A stretch of DNA of 64,000 bases from Bacillus sp. B15-48 (GCF_016879755.1 NZ_WOFU01000008.1:1-64000); one strand, 5' to 3'; numbered from the stretch's first letter, positions 1-8,109 are shown. Numbers and translations: made by a program. Notes: generated by a model from the letters alone, not told the origin.

Positions 1-40
1 AAAACCTCCAGTGTGGGTTCGATTCCTACTACCCCTGCCA
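1..40 (+). tRNA. tRNA-Trp (3' part)
   Basis: Only the 3' part is in the window: the end of the anticodon stem, the variable loop, a T arm with GTTCGATTC, and an acceptor strand ending GCCA. The residual AAAACCTCC matches the region after the CCA anticodon of Bacillus tRNA-Trp. The following order His-Gln-Gly-Cys-Leu also fits Bacillus clusters in which Trp comes first. Confidence 0.8.
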
Positions 41-49
41 ACTTATTAT

Positions 50-126
50 GGCGGTCGTGGCGAAGTGGTTAACGCATTGGATTGTGGCTCCAACACTCGG
101 GGGTTCGATTCCCCTCGATCGCCCCA
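50..126 (+). tRNA. tRNA-His (GTG)
   Basis: Cloverleaf with acceptor GCGGTCG/CGATCGC, anticodon GTG in the loop ATTGTGGCT, T loop GTTCGATTC and encoded CCA. The extra 5' G typical of tRNA-His is at position 50, opposite the discriminator C. Confidence 0.93.
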
Positions 127-165
127 TAATATTCACATTTTAAATTATAATGAATATGATATGAA

Positions 166-240
166 TGGGCTATAGCCAAGTGGTAAGGCAACGGACTTTG
201 ACTCCGTCATTCGTAGGTTCGAACCCTGCTAGCCCAGCCA
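166..240 (+). tRNA. tRNA-Gln (TTG)
   Basis: Acceptor TGGGCTA/TAGCCCA, anticodon TTG between GGACT and ACTCC, T loop GTTCGAACC and encoded GCCA end. Confidence 0.93.
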
Positions 241-245
241 TTTAT

Positions 246-320
246 GCGGAAGTAGTTCAGTGGTAGAATACAACCTTGCCAAGGTTGGGGTCGCGGGTTC
301 GAATCCCGTCTTCCGCTCCA
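246..320 (+). tRNA. tRNA-Gly (GCC)
   Basis: Acceptor GCGGAAG/CTTCCGC, anticodon GCC in the loop of AACCTTGCCAAGGTT, T loop GTTCGAATC and encoded CCA. Confidence 0.93.
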
Positions 321-329
321 GTTTAATAC

Positions 330-404
330 GGCGGCATAGCCAAGTGGTAAGGCCAAGGTCTGCAAAACCTTTATTCACCGGTTCAAATCCGGTTGCCGCC
401 TCCA
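330..404 (+). tRNA. tRNA-Cys (GCA)
   Basis: Acceptor GGCGGCA/TGCCGCC, anticodon GCA in GGTCTGCAAAACC, T loop GTTCAAATC and encoded CCA. Confidence 0.93.
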
Positions 405-412
405 AATGATTT

Positions 413-494
413 GCCGGTGTGGCGGAATTGGCAGACGCGCACGACTCAAAATCGTGTTCCGTGAGGAGTGTCGGTTCGACCCCGACCACCGGTA
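413..494 (+). tRNA. tRNA-Leu (CAA), no encoded CCA
   Basis: Class II tRNA with a long variable arm (GTTCCGTGAGGAGTG region), anticodon CAA in CGACTCAAAATCG and T loop GTTCGACCC. The acceptor is GCCGGTG/CACCGGT, so the first pair is a G-U wobble. The sequence continues TCTGTA after the discriminator A, so the CCA end must be added by enzyme, unlike in its five neighbours. It is the last tRNA of the cluster. Confidence 0.9.
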
Positions 495-529
495 TCTGTA
501 GGTAAAAACGAGTAAATTAAAAAAATGAT

Positions 530-576
530 AAAACACTCACAAATGTTGATATATAAATATTTGTGAGTGTTTTTTG
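530..576 (+). terminator. Terminator of the tRNA cluster
   Basis: Inverted repeat AACACTCACAAAT / ATTTGTGAGTGTT followed by a run of T, about 35 bases after the last tRNA. Confidence 0.85.
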
Positions 577-795
577 TTTTGTGGAAAAAAAGGTAGGTTT
601 TGAAATCATTTTCTTCATTTTTTAATAGAAAACTGCAATTGATTGGAAGCCGGAATAAATTCGATGGAGAAGCTTCTTAAGTGGAATTCTATAGGTTAAT
701 TAACTTTGGATCTTCTCGATTTCTTGAGTTTCAATGAAGTAAAATGAAAAATGAGTACCTTGAGGTATGAAATGATACTAAAACGGTGGATTTTT
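577..795. other. Spacer between tRNA terminator and YfjL-like gene
   Basis: AT-rich DNA with no convincing gene. The short plus-strand frame starting near 751 overlaps the minus-strand YfjL-like gene and is its shadow. Confidence 0.6.
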
Positions 796-1554
796 CTAGT
801 CTTTTATGAAAACGCTAATTCCTCCCACACTGTCATTGTTCTTAGCTTCTTCAAGTCGGCTTATGAGCTCACCGCTTTCAATATCCGCTGGAGTAACCCC
901 ATTTACCATTATGAGCATCCCATCATTTTCAGCGTATAAGTCATATTTGTTAAAAATGCAATCATTGTTTATAAATGCCTTATGTGCATCGGTTAAAACT
1001 TTTGCGATGCCTTCTAATGAGCTATCACTTAAATCAAGTCGAATGGTAACCTCTGCTTTCATGGGTAAAGTTCTACTAAACTTCATATCAAGTTCTAAAA
1101 CACCATTAGAATTTTCATATTCATCTTTATCGTACAACACCATTGTAGTATTATTCTCAAACCCTAGTTCTCTAGCAACGATATTTTTTGCAAGAACAGA
1201 ATACTCATCTGAAAGCCTTTGTAAGGTGTTAAATTTCCCTATAACATAGGTTTCATAATCATCCCGTAAAATTTCACCATCACGATAATAAATATAAAAT
1301 TTTGTATCTATACTTGTTTTAGATTCAGCCCTTGCCGCATATGATCCATCTTTAAAGTTATAACTTGCTTTTTGTAATTCAAGATCTAAGGAGGAATAGT
1401 TTTGTTCTACATATTGTTTTATAGTCTTATTGGCAAATGATGCTGAAATTGGATTGCCGACAAAAGAATTTGTAATAAAAAGTATCCCCCCAATAAGTGC
1501 TATTGCTAATGACCCTGCTATGATCTTCAATAATAACTTTTTCCGATTTTTCAT
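796..1554 (-). CDS. YfjL-like membrane-anchored protein
   Basis: The product has a basic N-terminus and one hydrophobic segment (about residues 8-28) that would anchor it in the membrane with the rest outside. The body resembles the B. subtilis YfjL family: an ASFANKTIKQYVEQNY-like start, then alternating strands and a GVTPADIESGELI stretch near the end. The function of the family is not known. A GTG at 1563 is possible, but the ATG at 1554 has a GGTGAT ribosome site at the right distance, so I chose it. It stands alone and points toward the tRNA cluster. It could also be called a signal-anchor lipoprotein-like protein, but there is no lipobox Cys. Confidence 0.7.
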   Translation of the reverse strand: MKNRKKLLLKIIAGSLAIALIGGILFITNSFVGNPISASFANKTIKQYVEQNYSSLDLELQKASYNFKDGSYAARAESKTSIDTKFYIYYRDGEILRDDYETYVIGKFNTLQRLSDEYSVLAKNIVARELGFENNTTMVLYDKDEYENSNGVLELDMKFSRTLPMKAEVTIRLDLSDSSLEGIAKVLTDAHKAFINNDCIFNKYDLYAENDGMLIMVNGVTPADIESGELISRLEEAKNNDSVGGISVFIKD

Positions 1555-1627
1555 TCTGATCACCGTTCTTTCTTAAATGTAAATTTTAAAAGGAGAACAA
1601 ACTTCAAGTATCTATTTTTTGATTTGC

Positions 1628-1923
1628 TTAGGAAACCGAGGATGCGTCTGTTTTATTTTGAGGGTCTTTTGATGAGGGTTTGTTTTCTGTTTTGTTGCTC
1701 GCAAAATATTGGGATAAATACTCGTATCCGAATCTTGTAAGTCGGTCCAAATTTCGAATAGAGAGATAGGTAATTTCCCCATCTATTGCCAAATTCATTC
1801 GCTTTATCAGACCTTTTCGTAATCATTTAATCCAGAGCTAACATTTTCTATTACAATTGTATCATCAAACCTTTTTTGGCTCATCTTTTCAAGTATAATG
1901 TCAACTTGTCTTTTTAAGCCCAT
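1628..1923 (-). pseudogene. Frameshifted small hypothetical gene
   Basis: A good GGAGGTG ribosome site precedes the ATG at 1923. The first 38 codons (start MGLKRQVDIILEKMSQKRF) stop at 1807. A second frame that overlaps just before this stop continues with natural codon use (IDGEITYLSIRNLDRLTRFGYE) to a TAA at 1628. The pattern is one gene of about 95 codons with a single frameshift near 1813. I do not recognise the family. The EEP-family fragment just upstream on the same strand is also damaged. Confidence 0.45.
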
Positions 1924-1942
1924 AGCTACACCTCCTTTTCTT

Positions 1943-2293
1943 TTATATTAGAATATTCATACGTAATGAAACGGACAAATTCATAGTGGGTAGTGCCTGT
2001 AACGGCCAAAATTTTTTCGAAGAATTCCCTTCGTTTATTTGATAATAAATATAATCGAATATTTTTATAGCTTCTGTTATCCCGTCTAGATCAGGGAGTC
2101 GTCCCAAAAAATTGCGATTCTCAGCTGCTATTTCGTAGTGTAATCCTCTTCTTTTCAATTCAGCTAATAATAAACTTACAAAGTCGAAAGTGACTATCGG
2201 GAGATTGGGAATTTCAAGTTGCCATCGTTCAGCTTCTTGCAAACCGACTAGGTCAGGTTTCACTAATGCGATTTGACGTGCTATTGCCTTCAC
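1943..2293 (-). pseudogene. Fragment of endonuclease/exonuclease/phosphatase-family gene
   Basis: The 116-codon frame carries the motif KPDLVGLQEAERW, which is the metal-binding Glu block (PDxxxLQE) of the EEP superfamily (DNase I-like nucleases and lipid phosphatases). Family members are normally 250 residues or more. Here the N-terminal Asn block is absent, and the frame ends soon after an LDGITEAIKIFDYIYY stretch, with none of the catalytic GDxN or SDH motifs. I read it as a 5'- and 3'-truncated remnant. Its intact form was probably a secreted or cytosolic EEP hydrolase. Confidence 0.5.
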
Positions 2294-2573
2294 AGAGAAG
2301 AAACATCATTCCTTCTAATACCCAAATCAAACACCTCCTTTTTGGCTGTTATAGTATATAAAGAATGATAAGAAAGGGAAGGCGCATTTAATTAAGGTTG
2401 CTACATATTTTTACTTTTTGGGGTCGAGTAGAGAGGAACCTTTCCAGCCACATAACTAGAATTGAGCGGGAGTCAGATCCAAAAATTCATGGGGTGCGAC
2501 CTACTGATCCCATAGCCGATGAGTTCATATCGGGGAAAAATCACATGGCATAATCAACAGAAACTCGAATTAG
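2294..2573. other. Intergenic DNA, no gene seen
   Basis: A good minus-strand ribosome site (AGGAGGTG near 2335) opens a short frame that stops before the EEP remnant and may be the lost 5' end of that gene. Nothing else is recognisable. Confidence 0.4.
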
Positions 2574-2628
2574 AAAAAAATGGCGGAACGGCAGAACCGT
2601 CCCCGTGTTTCACTGTCACACTATGAAC
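2574..2628. repeat. Dispersed GC-rich repeat (copy 1)
   Basis: The segment contains GGCGGAACGGCAGAACCGT followed by CCGTCCCCGTGTTTC. The last 15 bases recur exactly at 52236-52250. It is GC-rich compared with its surroundings and can fold on itself (ACGG/CCGT). Such short dispersed repeats occur between genes in Bacillaceae. Confidence 0.55.
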
Positions 2629-2697
2629 CTTTTGAAATATTTGCCTTTTACTATCTAATATGCCTATACTTATAGGTACAATATAATAAAATAATTC

Positions 2698-2785
2698 GAC
2701 TAGGGGAGCATGGAATGCTGAGAGATAAAATTTTTATCGACCCTTTGAACCTGATCTAGGTAACACTAGCGGAGGGAAGTGGAAC
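2698..2785 (+). promoter_or_regulatory. TPP riboswitch (THI box)
   Basis: Diagnostic conserved blocks are present: GGGGAGC, GCTGAGAG, ACCCTTTGAACCTGATCTAG, and then TAACACTAGCGGAGGGAAG. The thi-box core is therefore complete. A terminator hairpin follows 22 bases later, so thiamine pyrophosphate should cause early termination before tenA. Confidence 0.95.
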
Positions 2786-2807
2786 TGGTGCAATTTCACA
2801 TGTAGCC

Positions 2808-2843
2808 AAAAATCATCCCTATAACTAGTGATGATTTTTTTTT
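2808..2843 (+). terminator. Riboswitch-controlled terminator before tenA
   Basis: AAAAATCATC / GATGATTTTT inverted repeat followed by T8. It lies between the THI box and tenA, as expected for an expression platform. Confidence 0.85.
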
Positions 2844-2962
2844 GCACCCTATGTAATGAGGTGAGACCATTCTAGAAATCTTTTAAAAAACTTACTGACA
2901 ACTCAGGTAAAACATGGCCTTTGACGAATCTATTATGATGAAAATTGAAAGGGGAAACGAAC

Positions 2963-3667
2963 ATGAGCAGCTTATTTACGGATCGATTATGGAAGCGAGT
3001 AGAACCAATTTGGAATTCTTATTTAGAACATCCTTTTGTTAAAGGGCTTGGTCAAGGTTGGTTAGAAAAAGAAAAGTTTAAACATTATATGAAGCAGGAT
3101 TATGTTTATTTGATTGAGTATTGCCGCCTATTTGCTTTAGGAAGTGCGAAAGCGCGGGACTTAAAAACAATGACAACCTTTGCAAAGCTTCTGCATGGCA
3201 CCTTGGATATGGAAATGGATCTTCATCGTGAATATGCAGCTCAATTCGGGATTTCCAATGAAGAACTTGAGGCAACGGAGGCTGCATCTACAACGACAGC
3301 GTATACAAGCTATATGCTAAATGTCTCGCAACGAGGTGGAGTGGAGAATGTGGTCGCATCCGTACTTGCGTGCGCATGGAGTTATAACTTTATCGGGAAA
3401 GAAGTGGCGAAATGGCCAGGAGCCATCGACCATGAATTCTATGGAAATTGGGTGAAAATGTACTCTTCTGATGAATTTACCGAGTTAGCCGAAGATTGTA
3501 AAAACCTAATAAATGAGATCGCAAGTGGAAAACCAGAGCATGAATTAGCTGAACTAGAAGAAATCGTTGTTAAAACAAGTTTATTTGAATACATGTTCTG
3601 GGAGATGGCCGAGAACATCGAGGAATGGCCGCTATCATTGAAAACGGAAGGACATTCAACCAAATAA
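2963..3667 (+). CDS. tenA: Thiaminase II / aminopyrimidine aminohydrolase TenA
   Basis: TenA hydrolyses 4-amino-5-aminomethyl-2-methylpyrimidine from degraded thiamine to HMP, which is salvaged into thiamine; it can also cleave thiamine. The all-helical protein of about 234 residues has the expected length. Typical blocks are FVKGLGQGWLEKEKFKHYM near the start, the catalytic Cys in VLACAWSYNFIG, and EYMFWEMAENIEEWP at the end. The ATG at 2963 is preceded by AAAGGGG; an in-frame TTG at 2945 lies before that site and is rejected. The riboswitch upstream shows thiamine control. The usual tenI-thiO-thiS-thiG genes do not follow, so it stands alone as a salvage gene. Confidence 0.95.
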   Translation: MSSLFTDRLWKRVEPIWNSYLEHPFVKGLGQGWLEKEKFKHYMKQDYVYLIEYCRLFALGSAKARDLKTMTTFAKLLHGTLDMEMDLHREYAAQFGISNEELEATEAASTTTAYTSYMLNVSQRGGVENVVASVLACAWSYNFIGKEVAKWPGAIDHEFYGNWVKMYSSDEFTELAEDCKNLINEIASGKPEHELAELEEIVVKTSLFEYMFWEMAENIEEWPLSLKTEGHSTK

Positions 3668-3682
3668 TCTATGCGAAAGCAC

Positions 3683-3728
3683 AGCCCTTTTCTTATGGAC
3701 AATTTGTCTATTAGAAAGGGGCTATTTT
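3683..3728 (+). terminator. tenA terminator
   Basis: AGCCCTTTTCTTAT... pairs with ...TTAGAAAGGGGCT and is followed by ATTTT, 16 bases after the tenA stop. Confidence 0.75.
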
Positions 3729-3877
3729 AATTGGTGACACCCATTTAAAAATCATGATTATTTCATTTGGCCTCCTTAAAGTCATTTTTCGAAAAAACTT
3801 CTCCCACCCCTGTCCTTTTTAAAGTTTTATCTCTATATAACGATTGGAAGAATATATAACTTAAGAGGGTGACATAA

Positions 3878-4705
3878 ATGTGTGGTTGGGTAAAATTATC
3901 TCGTGATGTGATTGAGACGGAACTTTGGAAAGAGGTTGTGCCATTTCGTTTGTTTTTGTTGTTGGTTACGCAGGCAACAAGGGAAGATGGAAGAATGGTC
4001 AATGGCATGCGCTTGAAAAAAGGTCAATATATACGAGCCTATTCGAAGTTAGCGGAGGATCTTGGTTACCGTGAAGGAAGAGGCGAAAAGCTTTACTCAA
4101 AAAGTACGATTAAACGGGCGGTCGATAAATTAGTCAAGAAACGCTTGATTTTCGTAGAGGAGAGCAGTGTCGGAACGTTGTTTACGCTCTTAAATCTAGA
4201 ACAGATTCAAAGGAGTGGGTTTGTTGATTTTTTTTGCTCTCTGTTTCGCGAAACGAAGGGAGAACCAACTGAAAACAAGGAAGAAACGAATAAAGAACAA
4301 AATCAAGAAAGAGAGCAGAAGGTTGAGAAAGAAGAGGATGCCCCGTCCACAATACCGCATGCAGATTCGAAGAACGAGGAACGAACTCGAAAGATTGAGG
4401 CAATGACTAAAAAGTTTATTGGGCTCCGGAAAAAAGGAACAAGCCTCTCAGCAACAGACCTCCTTTCACTTCAAAAACTTGCTGACCAGGAAGTACCACT
4501 GGAACAGCTGATGGCATGGATGGAAGAAATTCATTCGATTTATACCGGTGCCTCTCCACAACAGACCATCCACAGCATGAAGTATTACGAGGCCGCAATT
4601 TTCAGCCGGTTAGCTAAGCTTAAAGCAAAGAGTAAAAGCAACAGCCTCAGGGGTGAGACGTTAGATGAGCGGATGGCTCGGCTGGAACATCAAGGCAGGC
4701 TGTGA
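3878..4705 (+). CDS. Phage-type replication initiator (winged-helix DnaD-like)
   Basis: The N-terminal 110 residues look like a winged-helix DNA-binding domain of phage replication proteins: MCGWVKLSRDVIETELW, a GMRLKKGQYIRAYSKLAEDLGY block, then KSTIKRAVDKLVKKRLI as a recognition helix region. A very charged Glu/Lys linker (about 130-170) joins it to a C-terminal helical part. A good GAGGGTGACATAA ribosome site precedes the ATG. The next genes are a G39P-like helicase loader and a DnaB helicase, the usual origin-recognition, loader, helicase order of Bacillus phages and integrated elements. The exact family is not certain. No capsid or integrase gene is nearby, so it is a stranded replication module. 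Confidence 0.65.
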   Translation: MCGWVKLSRDVIETELWKEVVPFRLFLLLVTQATREDGRMVNGMRLKKGQYIRAYSKLAEDLGYREGRGEKLYSKSTIKRAVDKLVKKRLIFVEESSVGTLFTLLNLEQIQRSGFVDFFCSLFRETKGEPTENKEETNKEQNQEREQKVEKEEDAPSTIPHADSKNEERTRKIEAMTKKFIGLRKKGTSLSATDLLSLQKLADQEVPLEQLMAWMEEIHSIYTGASPQQTIHSMKYYEAAIFSRLAKLKAKSKSNSLRGETLDERMARLEHQGRL

Positions 4706-4722
4706 TTGGGAGGGAAACGAAT

Positions 4723-5067
4723 ATGGAGAAGCATGAAGTATTGAAAATACTAGAACAAATTCAATCGATGTACCCTAATTTTAAAATTAGCGACGAAACG
4801 CTCCTCATTTGGATCAATATGTGTCGCAAAATGGAGTATTCCCAGGTGAACAATCGATTAATGGCTCATATCGCGAAAAGCCCGTTTCCCCCTGTGATTG
4901 CTGAGATTGCGGTTTATCGCAAAGAAGAGAATGACTTTCTCAACCAACTAAAACAATGGGAAAGTGAAGGGAGGGAGCGAATTGAACGGGACCAATTATC
5001 TGGACGATCCAAACCAGAGCCATGTTGGTTACTTAACTCATCACCACGAAGACTTGCTAGCAGCTGA
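4723..5067 (+). CDS. Phage helicase loader, G39P-like
   Basis: The first 80 residues (KHEVLKILEQIQSMYPNF, then WINMCRKMEYSQVNNRLMAHI and FPPVIAEIAVYR) match the loader-inhibitor family of SPP1 gp39. These proteins hold the replicative helicase and deliver it to the initiator. GGGAGGGAAACGAAT lies just before the ATG at 4723; the GTG at 4702 is upstream of this site. The last 30 residues overlap the dnaB start in another frame and look less natural, so the ancestral end may have been nearer 4990. Confidence 0.65.
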   Translation: MEKHEVLKILEQIQSMYPNFKISDETLLIWINMCRKMEYSQVNNRLMAHIAKSPFPPVIAEIAVYRKEENDFLNQLKQWESEGRERIERDQLSGRSKPEPCWLLNSSPRRLASS

Positions 5068-6329
5068 GAATATGGTTCTTGGGGCGATTTTTTTAGAACC
5101 GGTCCTCATTTCTGAGTTGACTCTCGAACCGTTACACTTTTCGGTAAAAAGGAATCAACTGATTTTCCAAGCAATGATTGAGCTGAGAGAGGAAGCACGA
5201 GCGATTGACATGATTACGTTGCTCTATAAGCTCGAAGACGAGATAGAAAACATCGGCGGCGTAAGCTACCTAAGCAATCTCGCGGCATTTTGTTCAAGCG
5301 CAGCTCATATTGAGGATTACCAGCGACTTGTGCTCGAACAATATAAAGTTCGTGAACTTAAGCGGGTAGCTGCTAGCTTCTTAAACGAAGGCAGCATGGA
5401 AAAAGCAGAGAGTTTTTATCAGTCTTTTATTAAAATGCAGGAGCTTGGGCGGACGAACGGAACAACGAAGAAAGATCTGCTGATGGAAATCTATGAAGAA
5501 ATGTATGAGGACCACGGTGATTTACAAGGTATACATACGGGCTTTGAGTCGCTTAATAAAATGACCGGTGGCTGGAACAAGGGAGATTTAATTATTCTGG
5601 CCGGTCGCCCATAGATGGGGAAAACAGCTTTTGCCTTAAAGCTAGCAATCAATTGCTGTAAAAAGGGGGGAGTAACGGATGTGTTTTCCCTCGAAATGCC
5701 AGAGAAACAGCTGGCAAAGCGGATTTTGAGTACGCTATCAGGCATCCATGGAGCCAAATGGAAAAATCCCTATCGGCTCTTTAATGAAGAGGATCAGAGA
5801 CAAGCCAACCACGCCCTCGAAACCTATTACAAATGGAATCTACATATTCATGAACAATCCCGCCAAACAATCGCAGACATTCGTGCACAAATCCAAAAAA
5901 CACGCCGAGAATTCCCTACTGAAGATTATCTTGTTGTGATTGATTATTTGCAATTGATTGCGATGACCGGGAAACATGATCGCCATGACTTGGCGATTGG
6001 TAGCATCACAAAGGAATTAAAACAAATCGCCAAACAATATCAAGTCCCAATCATTCTGCTCTCGCAGTTATCACGGGGTGTGGAACAAAGAATTTGACAA
6101 GCGCCCGCTCATGTCCGATCTCCGTGACTCCGGCAGCATCGAACAAGACGCAGACCTCGTCATGCTTTTATACAGAGAGGAGTATTACCAAAAAGATAAC
6201 AGCAATAACAACATCATTGAAATCGATCTCGCCAAACACCGAAATGGACCCGTCGGGACCATGAAGCTGTTGTTTAATAAGGAGATTGGGGATTTTTATG
6301 ATGGGGGCGGGGAGAGAGAAGGCGAATGA
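4982..6329 (+). pseudogene. dnaB: Replicative helicase DnaB, broken by nonsense codon and frameshift
   Basis: The reading frame begins with a DnaB N-terminal domain (LLAAENMVLGAIFLEP, LEDEIENIGGVSYLSNLA) and the linker. It then reaches the Walker A motif, which reads AGRP-stop-MGKTAF. The family has GRPSMGKTAF, so a Ser codon (probably TCG) has become TAG at 5612-5614. The frame resumes with VFSLEMPEKQL, VVIDYLQLI (Walker B) and LLSQLSRGVEQR. A one-base insertion near 6092-6096 then shifts to the frame with DKRPLMSDLRDSGSIEQDADLV. Two independent lesions make a full helicase impossible. A TTG at 4982 behind GGGAGG, or the GTG at 4964, would be the start. A second fragment of a similar gene lies at 37645. 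Confidence 0.9.
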
Positions 6330-6334
6330 GAATA

Positions 6335-6439
6335 AGCCTTCGAGGACAACGGCCCCATGTAGTCATTGTGACGGCAACCACCACCCCCTTTCCGTGGAAC
6401 ATCGCTGTGAAACAAGATTATTCGGGGCGTCACTGTGAC
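6335..6439 (+). repeat. Post-dnaB repeat element, copy 1, ending in GTCACTGTGAC
   Basis: Directly after the dnaB stop, about 100 bases match 37795-37889: ATGTAGTCATTxTGACGGCAACC, CCGTGGAACATCGCTGTGAAACAAGATT and TTCGGGGCGTCACTGTGAC. The last 11 bases form the palindrome GTCAC-T-GTGAC. The similarity ends at this palindrome, and an unrelated gene fragment begins soon after it. Confidence 0.7.
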
Positions 6440-6454
6440 CGTTTGGAGGAGGCT

Positions 6455-6597
6455 TAAGAAAAGAACATTTAGGAGGAAACAAACAATGGATTTTATCAGA
6501 ACTGAAGAACAAGAACTGTTGATTGTGCAAGAGAATGGGGCGCAAGATATCTTCCCGAAAATGTATTGAGACAAGCATACGAAAATCATGGTTTCTT
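6455..6597 (+). pseudogene. 5' remnant of CaiA-like acyl-CoA dehydrogenase
   Basis: Ribosome site, ATG at 6486 and about 37 codons repeat the start of the intact dehydrogenase gene at 16724, including the upstream AAAAGAACATTTAGGAGG. The copy has small deletions: the GAAAGTGCAAGAG region is reduced to GTGCAAGAG, and GTAGCGAGG is altered. The frame is lost after about 13 codons and similarity stops near 6597. It is a dead partial duplicate of the 16.7 kb gene in front of the first GntP permease. Confidence 0.85.
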
Positions 6598-6750
6598 AGG
6601 AGTAAGTGGAAGAAGAATTACTATTTCGTTAATGTATGAACGAATAGAAAGAAATGACAAATGTCGTATTCCTAGTACTTGTATTGGTGGAGGTATATGT
6701 ATTGTATTATTAATAAACAACCCTAACGCATAATGTAAAGGAGAAACACC

Positions 6751-8073
6751 ATGGAAATATTAGGGCTTATAGGTATCGTAGTCGCTATTGTATTAATTAT
6801 CTATTTATCAATGAAAGGATACAGCATCCTTTTTGTAGCACCACTTTCTTCCATTGTTGTTATTGTAACAAATGGGATGGACTTTTTTTCATCTTTAGTT
6901 GGCCCAGATAACTCATATATGAGAGGGTTAACAAACTTTGTCATTAATTATTTTGCTGTCTTTTTACTAGGAGCTATTTTAGCGAAGTATATAGAGAAAA
7001 GTGGAGCAGCTCAATCAATTGCTCAAAAAGTGCTAAGTGCAACTGGAACAGATAAGCCTTTCTCTGTATTGATAGCTGTTTTTCTAATTGGTTCCATTTT
7101 AACTTATGGTGGTATTAGTTTATTTGTTGTGTTATTTGTCATCGTTCCACTTGCCAAACCATTATTTAAAGAATTAAATATTGCTTGGAATTTGATAACC
7201 ATTCCAGTCATGCTCGGTATTGGTACATTTACAATGACTATGATGCCTGGTACTCCTTCGATTCAAAACGTCGTTCCAACAGCTTATTTAGGGACAACCG
7301 TAACAGCTGCACCGCTCTTGGGTGTGATTGGATCAGTAGTAGCCATTATATTTGGACTATGGTATATGAATTATGCATTAAACAAAAGTATCGCAAATGG
7401 AGAAACATTTGCAGATTATGATTCGGATACAAATACTACTAGTGACATAAGGACGGACATTCCATCGTTTTTTGTTAGTATACTACCAATGCTAGTATTA
7501 ATTGTAATAATTTTAATCGGAAGCTCCTTTAAAGTACCAAACATTGTACTGATTGGGTTGGGAATAGCGATTCTTGTATCGGGAGTTTTATTTAATAAAT
7601 ATATTCCTAATCAAAAAGTGATACTCAACGCAGGCTCTGTTAATGCGATTTCTCCTGTATTCATGACATCTTCTGCTGTTGCTTTTGGGGTAGTTGTCAC
7701 AAATGCACCTGGTTTTACAGCAATATCAAATTTCATTCTTAATATCCCTGGTGACCCACTTATCGGTTTATCTGTAGCTGCTACAGCGATGGCGGGTATA
7801 GCAGGATCTGCATCAGGTGGTTTAGGGATTGCGATGGAGGCTTTTTCAGGTCCATATTTGGAAATGGGTATGAATCCTGAAGTTATGCATAGAGTTTCCG
7901 CGATAGCATCGGGTGTATTAACGATTATGCCTCATGCAGGCGTTGTATTAACACTCTTAGCTGTAACAGGACTTACTCATAAAAATGGTTTTAAATATCA
8001 ATTTATTTTAATGACAGCTGGTAATTTATTAGCGCTAATTGCTGCAGTTATAACAGCTATTATATTTTACTAG
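6751..8073 (+). CDS. GntP-family carboxylate permease (first copy)
   Basis: The 440-residue protein has about 12 hydrophobic segments and the features of the GntP/gluconate:proton symporter family: a YGGISLFVVLFVIVPLA block, MMPGTPSIQNVVP, GIAGSASGGLGIA and HRVSAIASGVLTIMPHAG near the end. Members carry gluconate and other hydroxy acids inward with protons. AAAGGAG lies before the ATG. It stands between a dead copy of the acyl-CoA dehydrogenase start and the sigma-54 regulator, and has a paralog at 13007. The two permeases bracket the regulator and CoA genes, so I infer that they bring in the pathway substrate, probably a hydroxycarboxylate. The exact substrate cannot be read from the sequence. 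Confidence 0.82.
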   Translation: MEILGLIGIVVAIVLIIYLSMKGYSILFVAPLSSIVVIVTNGMDFFSSLVGPDNSYMRGLTNFVINYFAVFLLGAILAKYIEKSGAAQSIAQKVLSATGTDKPFSVLIAVFLIGSILTYGGISLFVVLFVIVPLAKPLFKELNIAWNLITIPVMLGIGTFTMTMMPGTPSIQNVVPTAYLGTTVTAAPLLGVIGSVVAIIFGLWYMNYALNKSIANGETFADYDSDTNTTSDIRTDIPSFFVSILPMLVLIVIILIGSSFKVPNIVLIGLGIAILVSGVLFNKYIPNQKVILNAGSVNAISPVFMTSSAVAFGVVVTNAPGFTAISNFILNIPGDPLIGLSVAATAMAGIAGSASGGLGIAMEAFSGPYLEMGMNPEVMHRVSAIASGVLTIMPHAGVVLTLLAVTGLTHKNGFKYQFILMTAGNLLALIAAVITAIIFY

Positions 8074-8109
8074 TATACAAGACTTTTTAGGTCGATTTAA
8101 AAAGATTCT

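Noticed and set aside
751-1249. Plus-strand frames over the YfjL-like gene
   Set aside because: They are opposite-strand shadows of a better supported minus-strand gene.
5612-5614. TAG in dnaB as a recoded codon
   Set aside because: TAG recoding (pyrrolysine) is not expected in Bacillaceae, and a second frameshift shows that the gene is decaying.
6600-6750. Sigma-54 promoter before the first GntP gene
   Set aside because: No TGGCAC-N5-TTGC match was found there; only the promoters at 10379 and 16661 fit.
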